Source: Cacajao melanocephalus (Eukaryota; Chordata; Mammalia; Primates; Pitheciidae). From it: 64,000 nt of DNA. Location of the stretch: assembly GCA_963573385.1 (NCBI GenBank), contig CAUYLG010041578.1, positions 1 through 64,000 of the forward strand, read 5' to 3'. Numbering within the stretch: the first letter of the stretch is position 1; each line of letters begins with the position of its first letter. The notes below the pieces were generated by a model, which ran no database searches, was not told the origin of the DNA, and saw only the letters and a list, made by a program, of their open reading frames with translations. The position numbers were made by a program, and so were the translations under genes. Positions 32,793-46,080 of the stretch are shown in pieces.

Positions 32793-33607
32793 GAGGTTCC
32801 TAAGAGGGTAAGAATGCCTTAGTCTCCAGGCTCTTAGAATGGCATCTTTAGTTACTAGTGAGACAGTGAGGTATAGGGGTGGGGGTGATGGAGAAACAGC
32901 TGGCTAGGATTCAGTAAGCCTGGGACCTCTAGTTCATTGGTGAAGGTGAAACAAACTAATTTACTTCTTTGGACATCATAAGCAAATCTTGGGAATGAGA
33001 GGATGAACAACTGTCAGAAAAATGAAACTATCAAAAGCATATGGAATAACCTATATACTGTGATATGAGGCTCAATTCTATCTTCTGTAAAGTAGTATGT
33101 AACTTGCCTTTTCCCCCACCGATCTTGAAAAGCAAAATACAGAAAAATCCCTAGTGCCTGGAGAGGTTAGATAGGAGTCCAAGTGTCCAACGTTAGGAAA
33201 AACAACATGCAAGGAGTGGTAGTTCAGGACCAAGGACAGCAACCCAATTCCCTCCCCCACCACCCCACCCCGCCTATTCCCCCGCAACCCCATCCCCACC
33301 CCATAGACAATTTTGGGTTTGGTATACACTTTCCAGCATCCAGAAATATATTCTCTGATAGATAAAATTAGAAGAGTTGAATTGTATTATATTTAAAACT
33401 CAGCTTTAATATTCTGTAAATTCATGATTCTGGGTTATTTGCTCTGCTCTCAAAGCCCTATGAAATGCCTTCAGTTTCTGCCAATGCAGAAGGTCAGTCC
33501 TGTCTGTCAGGTGAACATAGAATTGAAGGTGACATACTGAACTGACATCAGTTTACTAGGGAAAGAAGACAAGCAAAGGGTGTTAATTTATTTCTTTCTA
33601 TTTGGCT
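32793..33607. other. Unassigned stretch
   Basis: Possible decayed MIR at 32890-33055 and a C-rich low-complexity patch at 33249-33305. No gene. Confidence 0.4.
33249..33305. repeat. C-rich low-complexity patch
   Basis: Runs of CCCC separated by A, T or G over 57 bp. The minus strand is G-rich and could form a G-quadruplex. Confidence 0.8.
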
Positions 33608-33725
33608 CCCTTTACTGCTGTGTGCTGTCATTTGCCAAGCCCTGCAGGAGATAAAGGAGAGGAAGTAGCAGATTTTTCCTTCAGAAAGTTTGCAGTCTAG
33701 AGAGAGAATGACAAAGAATTAAATA
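33608..33725 (-). mobile_element. L2 fragment, antisense
   Basis: TTTGCCAAGCCCTGCAGGAG, TTTGCAGTCTAGAGAG resemble the antisense L2 3' end. Confidence 0.45.
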
Positions 33726-34158
33726 ACTCTCCTTGCTGCATTTCTCTTTCCTCCTTTAGTTAGACACTGTATTTGTCCCCTAAATAAGACAAATTCTCAG
33801 AGAAGGATCTTGTAACAGATAGTTTTACTTTGATGTGAATTTAATTCATTGTGCTACTGTACAATTTACCCCTTACCTGTCTTTTGGAATGGAAGGCTTA
33901 ATCTTCTGGTAAAGAGATTTGAGGCATTAACAGATATTTTTTAATTCGATGAAGTTCACCGTTAAAGTTTCTTCATCTGCAAAATGGGGCTATCAATATT
34001 GGCACTGCCTATTTGTAGCTTTTATCAGCTTAGCACTCCCTTTCCATTGCTGAATGAGTATCCCCAACCCTAATTCCATGTGGCTGCGGTTGGACTGTCA
34101 ATCTTATCCAGTGCCTGGCCATTGGAATTGCCATAGAACTGAGCCTGGTCAATGATGG
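33726..34158. other. Unassigned stretch before the THE1 LTR
   Basis: No gene. Contains no repeat that I can name. Confidence 0.4.
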
Positions 34159-34521
34159 TGATATGGTTTGGCTGTGTCCCCACCCAAATCTCATCTTGAA
34201 TTGTAGCTCCCACAACTCCCATGTGTAGTGGGAGGGCCCAGTAGGACGTAATTGAATCATCGGGGTGGGTCTTTCCTGTGCTGTTCTCATAATAGTGAAT
34301 AAGTCTCACAAGATCTGATGGTTTTACAAAGGGGAATTTCCCTACACAGGTTCTCTTCTCTTGTCTGCCACCATGTGAGACATGCCTTTCACCTTCCGCC
34401 GTGATTGTGAGGCCTTCCTAGCCATGTGGAACTGTGAGTCCACTAAACCTCTTTTTCCTTATAAATTACCCAGGCTTGGGTATTAGTCCACTTATTAGCA
34501 GTGTGAAAATAGACTAATACA
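34159..34521 (+). mobile_element. THE1-type MaLR solo LTR
   Basis: Starts TGATATGGTTTGGCTGTG and ends GACTAATACA. Contains CTCATCTTGAATTGTAGC, GAATAAGTCTCACAAGATC and CTTATAAATTACCCAGG, a textbook THE1 LTR. Flanking pentamers GATGG and GATCA agree at three of five positions. No internal sequence follows, so it is solo. Confidence 0.93.
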
Positions 34522-35830
34522 GATCATAAATGGTTCTATTGTTCATAGAGACTGGTTTAAGGAAAAGGCACATGGCCAAAGTAGGGCCACTTAGACTCTT
34601 TCCACACTATCTGTTGTCCACTTCATCTGGCCTTGCAATCTGCAAGGATGATGTAAGCTTTAGTTGCCTGTGGGATGTCATCTGCAACAGGAGAAAATGA
34701 CACTAACATGTTAAATTTAAAAGAAAAAGTGAAGCCAAGACACAGGGAAAGGAGCAAGAGAGAATGAGCTAGAATCATAAGAGAGAGGTAGTTTGGCTTC
34801 TGGGTGTAGCCAGACCTGAATATAGAACACTTTATATAAGACAATAAACTCTCTTTTATGCTTATGCATGTTTAAGCATGCTTCTTTCACTTACAACCAC
34901 AAAAACTAATATAATAACTATTAGAGTTATTATAAGGACCAAGTAAAATAAGATTTTTGAAAGCCCTGTGCAAAAGCTGCAGTAATGTTCTCTGAGAGCT
35001 AACAGTTGAATCTCTCTACATGTCTCTAAGTGCTTAATAAATATTATTTCATTCCATTCTGTCCTGCAGCCTTAATGCCTTGATGATGGGGAAAATCTTC
35101 CATTTTCTTTCCTTTGACATTAAGCTAATGCATTTCATCTAGTAATTTTCTCAACAAACTAAATAATAAATAGAAAGATCTCTGTGTTATTTCAATATGG
35201 GTTAAAAATACATAGTTACTCAAAGTTGAACACCAACAGCTTTTTGCATTACTTTATAGGAAGAACCTTCAGGGAACCACTACTCTTGCAATGTTTTGTT
35301 AAATGGCAGTGAAATGGCTGCAGTTGTGGGTATTAGAAAACTTTACTATTGCAGTCCTCGACTTCATCTTCACTAAGATGAATCCATTATAGCAACATTC
35401 CTGAAATTCTGAGGCAGGATAAAAATTTTTGCAGTTTTAAAATTAATGTTTTTCTTCTTTTTTGGTTCTTTAGAAAGTCTTGCCTTTCTAAGGCATTTTT
35501 AGAAAGTCTTAGAGCTTTGACTTATGGTCAGAACTGTAATTACTTTTAGTTTTTCCCCAAACTTGAAATATGACTCCTAGAAACATGGGAGTTTGTCTTT
35601 CCTCCAAAAGTAAGCTTGTGTTTGGAATATAATTTAGAGGTGTTGAAGATTTACTGCTTTAAGTGAAAGCAGGGGCCGAGGCAGGGCCTAAAAGTTGGGT
35701 GCATGTAAGCTTCCAGCTCATAGAGGTAGTTTGGGGCTCTCCCTCAAGGAACCATTTAGTTTAGCAATTTCTAAAAATTGATCGATAGCCATGTAGGTTT
35801 TACTGATAAGGTATTTAATAATTGAAAAAA
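34522..35830. other. Unassigned stretch with LTR-like remnant
   Basis: 34680-34920 resembles the 3' part of an ancient LTR (CAATAAACTCTCTTTTATGC, then TCACTTACAACCACAAAAAC). 35469-35510 holds a short duplication of TTTAGAAAGTCTT. Otherwise unique; no gene. Confidence 0.35.
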
Positions 35831-36130
<300 letters not shown>

Positions 36131-36339
36131 ATCCTGGTTCTTTCTTGACATTTTACTTTTGATTTCCTAGATTTTCATTATTATGCATGGCCAGAGTATG
36201 TTCTTAAAAATCTATTAAGTAGTCACTAAGTAGTTATTAGTACTTGCTCAAATTAAATATCCAGAAACTGAACTTAGTGCATTATTAAATTTACTGAAGC
36301 CTCAAATTCAGTATGAATTTACTACGCTCGTTCTGTCTC

Positions 36340-36685
36340 AGTTAGACCAACCCCTTACCTGTTAGGGCTTTGCCCTTGCCATTTCCTCTGCCTTGAAGTG
36401 CAGTCTCTGAGTGCTTCACACAGTTGGCTCCATCCCCTCACTTTGGTATCAGCTCAGCTGACTCCCCTGCACCACCTCACCTAAAATAGCCACCAGCCAT
36501 TCTGGGTTACCTTACTCTGTTTTATTTAGTATGTCACTTTTTCGTGTTTATTGTCGGTTACACCCTTAGAATTTCAGCTCCATGACAAGGGCCTGGTTTA
36601 TCTTGTTCGTATCTATGTCACCAGTGCCTAGAAACAATATCAAATGCATGCTAGGCACTCGATAAATATTTGTTGGATTAAAAAA
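36340..36685 (+). mobile_element. L2 3' region, sense
   Basis: CCTCTGCCTTGAAGTGCAG, GAATTTCAGCTCCATGACAAG, TCACCAGTGCCTAG, CACTCGATAAATATTTG and the TGGATTAA end mark the L2 3' terminus. Confidence 0.75.
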
Positions 36686-36732
36686 TCTGGCTAGCTTCTA
36701 AGCAACTTCACCTAGTAGCATGCAGATATTAG

Positions 36733-37042
<310 letters not shown>

Positions 37043-37634
37043 TGATATTAGTTTTTTTTACTGAACATTAGGAGGAACTATGGTGTGATGCTGAATTAAA
37101 AAATGACTGCAGATTAAGAAAATATTTTAGAGTCACAAATCAAGAAGAGAGGTTATTCACTTGGAATTTATAGATATCTTTAGAGGTCCATGAACCCCCT
37201 GAAATTATACGTATATTTTTCTAGGGGGAAGAGCAGTCATGTTCCTCAAACTTCTAATGGGATGGGCTGAGGCTGACTTGCTGCTTATCTAGACTGACTC
37301 TAACTCAATTCTGCTGCACAAAATCACACACTTGGGACAACCAGTATTTTTGCCTTGCAAGCTGGGGCACCCTGCATTCAGGTTCCAAGCAAGTTCCAAA
37401 TTAAGCACTTGTATTGCCTTTATGGTTTTATGATAACCTATTAAAGAAATATTTGAAACCACTTAGGTATCTAAGCAGTTTGTGTAAGATCTGCAAAAAT
37501 GGAGCAGGAAATATATTTTGAAAACTTTGCTAATTTCTCTGTGGTCCAAAACTGTCCATGGTTTTATACCTCAGGCATGACTGAGGCACTTCCACATAAT
37601 TGGCTTCTAATGTCAATCCTGTAGATGCCTAAGA
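37043..37634. other. Unique stretch
   Basis: No gene or repeat recognised. Confidence 0.45.
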
Positions 37635-37800
37635 TTTCACACTCTGGAATCAGATAGATTTCTGTTTGAATATAGGGCCAACCACTTTGTGTCACTATGC
37701 ACAGACCACTAATCCTCAATGGACCTCAGTTTCAGCATCATAAAATGGCACACCACCACACTTACAGAATTGTGATGAAGAGCACATGGTACTATATCCC
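37635..37800 (+). mobile_element. MIR, sense, first of a head-to-head pair
   Basis: CTCTGGAATCAGATAG, GACCTCAGTTTCAGCATC and CATAAAATGGCA follow the sense MIR order. Directly meets an antisense MIR. Confidence 0.65.
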
Positions 37801-37992
37801 GAGCACTGCTGTAGCTACATTATATATACTAACTTGGTTTTAATAGAATCCTCCTAAGAATCTATGAGGTATGTCACCTAAGAATCATTGCTACTTTATA
37901 AACTGAGAAACTGAGGTTCTGAGGAGTTTAGTCATTTGACCAAAGACACACAGCTATTAAAAATCCCTGCAGAATTCTAACTGCTACTCCAT
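37801..37992 (-). mobile_element. MIR, antisense, second of the pair
   Basis: AATAGAATCCTCCTAAGAATC, AACTGAGAAACTGAGG and AGACACACAGCTATTAAAA follow the reverse MIR order. A short L2-like end (CAGTGCCTGACACATGTAG) lies at 37998-38062. Confidence 0.7.
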
Positions 37993-38065
37993 CCATCTAT
38001 AATCCCACAGTGCCTGACACATGTAGTGCCTTTAGCCCAGCACACAGCAAGCATTTAATAATGTG

Positions 38066-38434
38066 ATTATTGTTTCACTGAAAACATTACTTTGTGTTAG
38101 AATAGTTGGCAGCAGAGCTATCCCCAACGTGGTCTAATTTCTGAAGACATTATGAATATTTTACTTTTGAGGACCAGATGTAGCATGGGTAAACAGAGAT
38201 TGGAATGCAATGTTTTTGTAAAAAATGTATCTTCGTCCTTGGTGACAGTGACAAATGTGAGTGGGGTCCTCACATCTGGTTTTGTGGCATGATTTTGGTT
38301 ATGATGCCGGCTGCTTGTTCTAGTCAGGCTCTCCAGTCATCCCTAGCTGTTATTTGGTCTCTTTGACAATACCCTTTTAATAAACCTTCCCCTACTTTTT
38401 TTTTTAAACATGTTTCATTGTTTGCAATGAAAGA
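38066..38434. other. Unique stretch
   Basis: No gene or repeat recognised. Confidence 0.45.
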
Positions 38435-38442
38435 CCCTGAGA

Positions 38443-38448
<6 letters not shown>

Positions 38449-38475
<27 letters not shown>

Positions 38476-38754
38476 GAGATAGAGTGTCACTCTGTCACCC
38501 AGGATGCGGTGCAGTGGTAGGATCTTTGCTCACTGCAATCTTGACCTCCTGGGCTTAAGTGATTCTCATGTCTTAGCTTCCTGAGTAGCTGGGATGACGA
38601 CACACATCACCAGGCCTGGCTACTTTCTGTATTTTTAGTAGAGATGGGGTTTTGCCATGTTACCCAGGCTGGTCTCAAACTCCTGACCTCAAGTGATCTG
38701 CCTGCCTAGGCCTCCCAAAGTATAGGGATTACAGGCGTGAGCCACTACACTCAG
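38449..38754 (-). mobile_element. Alu, antisense
   Basis: Full-length with a TTTTC tail. TSD CCCTGAGATTTT at 38435 and at 38755, where the second copy overlaps the Alu end. Confidence 0.93.
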
Positions 38755-38769
38755 CCCTGAGATTTTCCT

Positions 38770-38880
38770 TTCAATTGTTCTTTAAATGTTTATAGAGCAG
38801 CTTACTATGTGCCAGGAACTGGAAATATAGCAAGTAATCACACAGAAAATGTCTCTACTCTCATGGAGCTTATGTGAAGA
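38770..38880 (-). mobile_element. L2 fragment, antisense
   Basis: CTTACTATGTGCCAGGAACTG and CTACTCTCATGGAGCTTATG are antisense L2. It hosts the preceding Alu at its edge. Confidence 0.6.
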
Positions 38881-39086
38881 TAGTGCTGCTCTTCCTTCCC
38901 CACTTTCCTGTAAAGTTGTCTTTTTTGCTAGTTAAATATTCTCAGCTCTTTCAACCTTTCCTAGGCTACAGTCTTATTCTATCAACATTCTGGCCCCCTT
39001 CCCCTGATGCTTGTAGGTTGATAATTTGTGAGGAATTTTACGTAGTAAATGCTAGAACTCAATCAAATTAAATTAAGAAAAAAAAA

Positions 39087-39369
39087 AGCCAGGCATAGTG
39101 GCTCACACCTGTGATCTTAGCACTTTGGGAGGTGGAGGCAGGAGGATCACTTGAGCCCAGGAGTTCGAGACCAGCCTGCACAACTTGGCAAAACCCTGTC
39201 TCTACAAAAAATACAAAAATTAGCCAGGTGTGGTGTCATGTACCTATAGTTCCAGCTATTCAAGAGGCTGAGGTGGAAAGATTGCTTGGGCCCAGGCAGT
39301 TGAGGCTGCAGTGAGCCATGGTTGCTCTAGCCTGGGCCACAGTGTGACCTGTCAAAAAAAAAAAAAAAT
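39087..39369 (+). mobile_element. Alu, sense, first of a tandem pair
   Basis: Starts GCCAGGCATAGTGG after an A-run. About 20 bp near the 3' end (before GCTCTAGCCTGGGCC) is missing. Its A tail is followed at once by a second Alu. Confidence 0.93.
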
Positions 39370-39695
39370 GGCCAGTCACCATGGCTCATATCTGTGATCC
39401 CAGCACTTTGGGTGGCTGAGGCGGGTATATCGCGAGGTCTGGAGTTCAAGATCAGTCTGGCCAACATGGTGAAACCCCATCTCTACTAAAAATACAAAAA
39501 TTAGCTGGGCATGCTGGCACACGCCTGTAGTCTCAGCTGCTTGGGCGGCTGAGGCAGGAGAATCACTTGAACCTGGGAGGCAGAGATTGCAGTGAGCCAA
39601 GATTGCACGCTACTGCACTCCAGCTTAGGAGACAGAGTGAGACTCTATCTCAAAAAAATAAAAAGAAAGAAAAGAAAAGAAAGAAAGGAAACAAA
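39370..39695 (+). mobile_element. Alu, sense, second of a tandem pair
   Basis: Starts GGCCAGTCACCATGG in the tail of the preceding Alu. Its own tail is an AAAG-rich purine run to about 39695. Confidence 0.94.
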
Positions 39696-39768
39696 CATAA
39701 ATTACCAGTTTGGGAAACTAAAAATTCTTGGGTAAGCCTCTTTCAGGCAAGACTGGTCAGAATTGTAT

Positions 39769-40220
39769 ACTAGTGTGCTGGGGCTGCCATAGAAAAGTGC
39801 CATAGCCACAGCCTGTCTTAAACAACATTAATTTATTGTCTCAAAGTTCTAGAATCTAGACATCAATGTGTCATCAGGGTTGGTTTCTTTTGCAGCTGAA
39901 AGGGATCATCTGTTTTTGCCTCTCTTTCTGGCTTCTGGTAGTTTGCTGACAATTTTTGGTGTTCCCTAGCATGTAGCATCCTCCAAGTGCTGCCTTCATG
40001 TTCACATGGTGTTCTCCCTAGATGCTTGCCTCTGTGTCCAAATTTCCCCTTTTTATGAAGACACCAGTCATAATGGATGAGGAGCCCACCCTAGTGACCT
40101 CATCTTAACTAATTACATCTACAAGGACCCAATTTCCAAATAAGGTCACATTCTGAGGAACGGAAGGTTAGGGCTTCAACGTATGAATTTGGAGGCAGAC
40201 ACATTTCAACCCCAGCAGAC
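39769..40220 (-). mobile_element. MaLR LTR (MLT1-type), antisense
   Basis: GTGTGCTGGGGCTGCC, GACACCAGTCATAATGGATG, CCCTAGTGACCTCATC and GGTCACATTCTGAGG are the antisense MaLR LTR order. More decayed than the copy at 29343. Confidence 0.85.
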
Positions 40221-40247
40221 TCCAACAGTGTTATCGGTAATCTTTCT

Positions 40248-40590
40248 CTCCATCGGTTGGCTCTGCTCTCTGTGTTTGCTTCATTATCGTTCAGGCGCTC
40301 ACCAAATCATGATAAGCTATCAGTATCTCCACAATCAGAAATAAGCCTTTTTTGTCCAGTTGTAAAAAAAAGTCCTAGAATTGTCTGTGGTTGTCCTGAC
40401 TTGGATCACATACCTATCACCGACCCAATGCCTGGCTGGGGATTGGAGGATTCAGATTTGCCAGTTCTGGGTCACATGCTTTCCCCAGCAGCTAGGGTTT
40501 AGGTCAGTTCTACCTGAATAATGCAGATTGAGAGTAGAGGTGGGGTGGTGGTCCACAGAAGAAAAGTAGGGTACTGCTACCAGCAGAGGC
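40248..40590 (+). mobile_element. Ancient interspersed repeat, copy D
   Basis: Best-readable copy of the in-window family: TTTGCTTCATTATCGTTCAG, GGATTGGAGGATTCAG, TGGGTCACATGCTTTCCCC, then GTACTGCTACCAGCAG. Name not known to me. Confidence 0.45.
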
Positions 40591-41510
40591 CTCACATAAG
40601 TAGACAAAAGCTGACCACTACAGTCCTGCAGGTAACGCCTTTCTGCTAGCTTGGTGGCACCTAGGCTCCTCAGCTGGGGATGGATGTTTCAACTTGTTAG
40701 GCTTCCTTTGTCTTCACTTGCTTGAACTTACATGATCTGTAAGGTGCCTTGCAGATGTGGGATTTTGCAATTCTCTTTGATGACGTACTTAAACTTCCTT
40801 TTCCCTCCTTGAGCAGCATTTGATCCAAATAAAGACCAATTATATAAAAGAACATAATTTCCTTTGGTTCAAATGGAGTGAGTTTTAGTGGGATTTGATT
40901 TGCATTCCTCATAGTGACACAGTGTCTGCCACCTGGCTCTACGTCTTGATAAGAATAATATGAAAGCCTAACAAAGAGATTGGTAGAATGGGCTTACTTA
41001 AAACATTAAGTAGCAGAAGACAGATAGGATGCTCCTGTTCAGTATTCCTCAAAATAAGACTTATTTAATCCTTCTCTGATAGACAGTTCCTGCCTGATGA
41101 ACAGCTCTCTCCAGAAAATTCAGGGTTCCCTCCAACTCCTCATCAGAGATAAACACTAGCTTGGGAAGTTGTACCTAAGTTTACAGAGCTCAGAACACCC
41201 ATATCTCCCCACTTGTGCATTTATATCCACATTTCCATTTTGCACCAAACTTTCTAGAAGCTCACTTATTCATGTGACAAGACTCTCATGAGAAAAGAGA
41301 CATCGTGCCTTAGCACTTATTAATATTCATCATTATTTCTAAATGAAGGCCAAAATGAAATGATGTCAGGCTTATGAAAATGCACTATGAAACGTCACAA
41401 AAGATTGCTATGCAGAGGATGCCACTTGAAGCTCTAAAGATGTAGTCAGTACAGCTTGGTTTATCTGGCACCACACCTCCCTTAATCCAGAAAATGAGTA
41501 GAATTGCATG
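40591..41510. other. Unique stretch
   Basis: No gene or repeat recognised. Confidence 0.45.
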
Positions 41511-41522
41511 TGGACTTACATG

Positions 41523-41850
<328 letters not shown>

Positions 41851-41967
41851 TAAATGAAGCTCGGCTGGTACACTGAGCATAATGGTGGTTTGCAAACCTG
41901 ACTTTTAGATTCCTACTGTATTAGGGATTGGTCAGAATGCTCCAGAGATACAGAACCAACAGGACAT

Positions 41968-42001
41968 TATATGTATATGTATATATACACACATACACAC
42001 A
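41968..42001. repeat. (TATG/TACA) simple repeat
   Basis: Alternating TATGTA and CACACA units. This patch is part of the interspersed repeat in which it lies. Confidence 0.75.
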
Positions 42002-42008
42002 GATTTAA

Positions 42009-42323
<315 letters not shown>

Positions 42324-42745
42324 TAAAGGTTTATTTTAAGAAAATGGCACATGTGGTTATGGAAGCGGGAAGTCCAAAGACCTAGACGGTATGTCAGCAA
42401 GCTGGAGACCCAGGAGATCCAGTGTAAATTGTAGTCTGCAGGTTGGCAGGCTTTCGACCCAGGAAAAACTGATATTTTCACAGAAGTCCAAAGGCAGGAA
42501 AAAAGCCAATGTGTCAGATCAAAGGCAGCCAGGCAGAAGGAATTCTCTCTTACCCTAGGGAAGGCTAACTTTCTGTTCTATTCAGGCCTTCAACTGATTG
42601 CATGAGGTCCACACACATTAGGGAGGACAATCTGTTTAACTCAGTGCACTGGTTTAAATGTTAACCTCATCCCAGAATACTGTTTCACCAAATATCTGGG
42701 CACCCATGGCCCTGTCAAGTTGACACATGAAATTAATCATTACAC

Positions 42746-44569
42746 ATACAGATATGGCATAATATCTATCAACAGGAACCACTCAGCAAAACATTAACAG
42801 TTGTTAAATTAATTTTTTTCCTTTAATAATTAGAAAACCTTCAATGCACTTGATCCTTTTGCTTGAACATGATGTTTGGATAAATGGAATCTTTGAAAAA
42901 ACATATCTGGCTAATGCTTTTAATCTTGAAAGAGGTACCCTATCCATTTGTGAGGGAAGTGTTTCATTGTGTGTTTGGTATGAAGTACAAGAATAAGCTA
43001 CATCTCTAAGTAACTGTTTTGAAAAGCCATCTATGCATATCTATAGCACAGAGTTCTTTAAGAAAAAAACTAAAGCAAATATTCTGGTGTCTTCCAATCG
43101 AAACTAAGAAAGTGTTGAGATGTTATATAAGCATAAAGAACTAGGAACGATGAACGCTCTTGTAGCCAGAAGGGGGAAAACACAGAGGAAGTGTGTGGAT
43201 GGTGGCATCCTTTAAAAGTGACAGTCTTTGCTTCCTATAATACTCGGATCTAATATAAATTCAGTGGATGCCTTGGAGCCTATTAAATCAAAAACACATT
43301 TGAACCTTATTGATTAAGTAAAAATATCAAATCAGTCTTTTCCTGAAACCTACTTGCAGTTACAGGATATTGCCTAAAAGTTGAGACTATTGGGGGGGAA
43401 ATGGTAGCCAGAAAACAGGCTGTTAGAGTTTAGAAAGTCTCAGACTTCTGTGTTTACTTGACTCATGGTTTGAAAGTCGAACATCAGATCATACCTAACG
43501 AGTAACATAAATGGTGTTATTTGTGGATGGGACTCAAAAGATACCTTATATTGTTATTTCTCTTAAGGATCCTCTCCTGGTTTTGTAGAATCCAATCAGG
43601 AGTTCATTTCTGGTTGCCTTAATTGGGGAAGGGGTGAAAGGTGGTGAGAGGAAAGGGGAAGGCCCTGGGAAATCGGCCTCTTCCCAGACAGCATGAAAGA
43701 GAAGAGGCATCTAGTCTCTATTTCCAGCAGATAATTGAGCCTATTATCCTGATGATAAATAACCTTCTTAGGTCTCTTTCTGGCCCTATAAAGGATAAAG
43801 TCTCCCTCTAGCTGCCAAGGCAATTAAGGTAAAAATCATACTTAGGCAAAAGTGACATCATGGCTGGAATCTTCCAGAAAATAACTATCATCCTCTGTTT
43901 CCCTTTGCCAGTGGAAGCCTAGTATGCTTAATCAAAAGAAAGGCCATCTGGATTGAGGGAATGGGCAGTTAACTGGGTTCACTGAGAACTGCAAATACGC
44001 TGGGCACCACAATGAAGTCAGCTGACATGTTCTCTGCCCTGCAGAATGTCGGCAATGCTGAGATAGTTGGACTGAACACAATAGATTATCATATAGGTTT
44101 GGGCAATCTGAGTGACAATGACAAGTAACAAGAAGGCCCTGAAGAAAGAAGTTATTCCAGAGAGACCATTGGAACAAATTGCCTTTTGCACATAAAGAGA
44201 ATAACAGTAGACTCCTAGCCATTGTAAAGATACAGAAAGTTTTCATCACCAACAACTCACAACACTTCCTAGTTTCTCCTGCTCATCCTTTGAACTATTG
44301 AGCTCTTCCTTACCAATTCCTTGTTCCCCTTCCACCTCACATTAAGTCCCCACTGTTGCCTTTTGCCCTATGTAGGACCTATGCTGTGGGTCCCTTTATT
44401 TCTCACAACACACCCATCGTCTGTCCTGTGGTTAACCTGGGGATGGGAAGGAGTGAGATACATAAGTGACCTGGACACTGTATGAAACCACCTCAGGTAT
44501 GGACTCATCCTTTGAAGAGTAATGCTAAGTAAAGCTGACATTTTAGGTGTGAAGCAGGAGTCAACACTT
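42746..44569. other. Long unique stretch
   Basis: No transposon and no gene recognised. A 107-codon minus-strand frame at 43932-44255 has no known domain. Confidence 0.4.
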
Positions 44570-44655
44570 GACCGTACATTTACTGAGCATCTACTATGTG
44601 CTAGAATTTTAGAAATAGATGTGGCTCATTCCCTTTAACTGTAGCCTAGTATAGG
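44570..44655 (-). mobile_element. L2 fragment, antisense
   Basis: TTTACTGAGCATCTACTATGTG is the classic antisense L2 3'-end phrase. Confidence 0.6.
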
Positions 44656-44832
44656 CCAGCCAGAAAGATGTTGACTTCTTCACACTGCTGGGCAGCTGCT
44701 CTTTGATTCTATGTACAGGAAAGAACATGGTAAGATGAGTGACCTAAATGAATTGTTTTTGTGTGTTTGTTTGTTTGGGGCTGTAAGAGATGGGTGACTT
44801 CAAAGATGGTGACCCCTTGTTTGGAATTTTCT

Positions 44833-44922
44833 TTTCTTTCTTTTTTTTTAAATTGCATTTTAGGTTTTGGAGTGCATGTGAAGAACATGCAAGATTGTTG
44901 CATAGGTACACACATGGAGGAA
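44833..44922 (-). mobile_element. L1 3' end fragment, antisense
   Basis: A T-run, then TTTTAGGTTTTGGAGTGCATG and GCATAGGTACACACATGG: a short 5'-truncated L1 3' end. Confidence 0.7.
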
Positions 44923-45170
44923 TTTTCTAACTGAGACAGAATTGAAAAACTTACTCTGCCCGTCATTCATTGAATTTCAGGAAGCAGGGCAGCCCTACTT
45001 CATAGAGTCAAGTCAGATTCGTGTGTAAGGAAGACAGAGGCCGGCTATTAGCTGTTGTGCAGCTTCAGTGGTCCTAGCTGGAAGCCAGGTTCAGATGGCC
45101 CAACAGTTCTGGGTGGTTGACTGAGCCCCACTGAAGTGTGCACTGTGTGTCTTTCCTGTTTTGCTTCCAG

Positions 45171-45339
45171 ACCTTTAATGATGCCCTCCTGTCTCATGGA
45201 AGGAATAGCCAAAAGTATGGGGAAGTTAATGCCCTGGGTCCATCTTCAACCAATAGGGAAAAGGAGCTTGCAGATAAAGGTTCCATCCCCGCCTCCTGGG
45301 GCAGCGTTTCTGGGAAGTGTTTGGCGCGCTTTTCATGAG
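45171..45339 (+). other. Candidate exon, weak
   Basis: Preceded by a good acceptor (CTTTCCTGTTTTGCTTCCAG, 45151-45170) and followed by GAG/GTACTG, an acceptable donor. One frame is open for 55 codons across it and contains no known domain. It is repeat-free and carries CpGs (TTGGCGCGC). The frame closes just before the donor, so a terminal or non-coding exon would be the only reading. Could equally be chance. Confidence 0.2.
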
Positions 45340-45779
45340 GTACTGATAGACTTAGTCCCGTGTTGCCCTTGCTCAGTAGCACTTTCGGTAATGCACATTT
45401 GTATTGGCTTCCAGTGTCCACCACCCCACTTCCCTCACTCTTACTTTCTGGGTTCTCCTGATAGACTAAGTGCCCGCAAGTCCTCATCTTAGGGAGTCCC
45501 AAACTGAGCCATTGAGGGAGTAGCATTCTCTGATAACATTCTGTAAAGTGTTGAGATGATAGATGTCGCTCAGTTACTTTGATTTGTTAAAGTTATGAAT
45601 CATCTTATCCTGATAATTAAAGTTGGAGATGTGGATTGTTTTAAAAATTAAATGTTTTTAAAATGCCAGCAAGTAACAAAGAAAAAAAACCTTTGAGAAA
45701 GTGTAACGCAGAAGGAAAAATTAAGTTGAAAAATGATACAGTAAGGTATTTATATATAATTGTTTAAAGACACACAAAG

Positions 45780-46080
45780 CAATATCTCATGTGATCGATG
45801 GCTACACATATTTGTGGCCAAAGGATATTCTCCAGATTCCTGGTGGTGGTGGCTTTGGGGAGGCAGACAGGAACATGAGGCTTGCAAAAAGCATAGAGAG
45901 GATTTCAGCTTTATCTGTAGTTTTTGTCATATATTTTAAGGCAAACATTGAAAAGACAGTTGAAAAAATTGTTAACATTAGATACTTTTGGTTGGAAGAT
46001 ATGCGAACATTTGTTGTATTTTTCTCTATTATGTGTTTTAAAGTTTTCCCAAATTAAGTAAAAAGTTAAGGCGGCTTTAA
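45780..46080 (+). mobile_element. Possible L1M 3' tail
   Basis: TTTTAAGGCAAACATTG and T-rich TTTTTCTCTATTATGTG resemble old L1M 3' tails. Weak. Confidence 0.25.
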
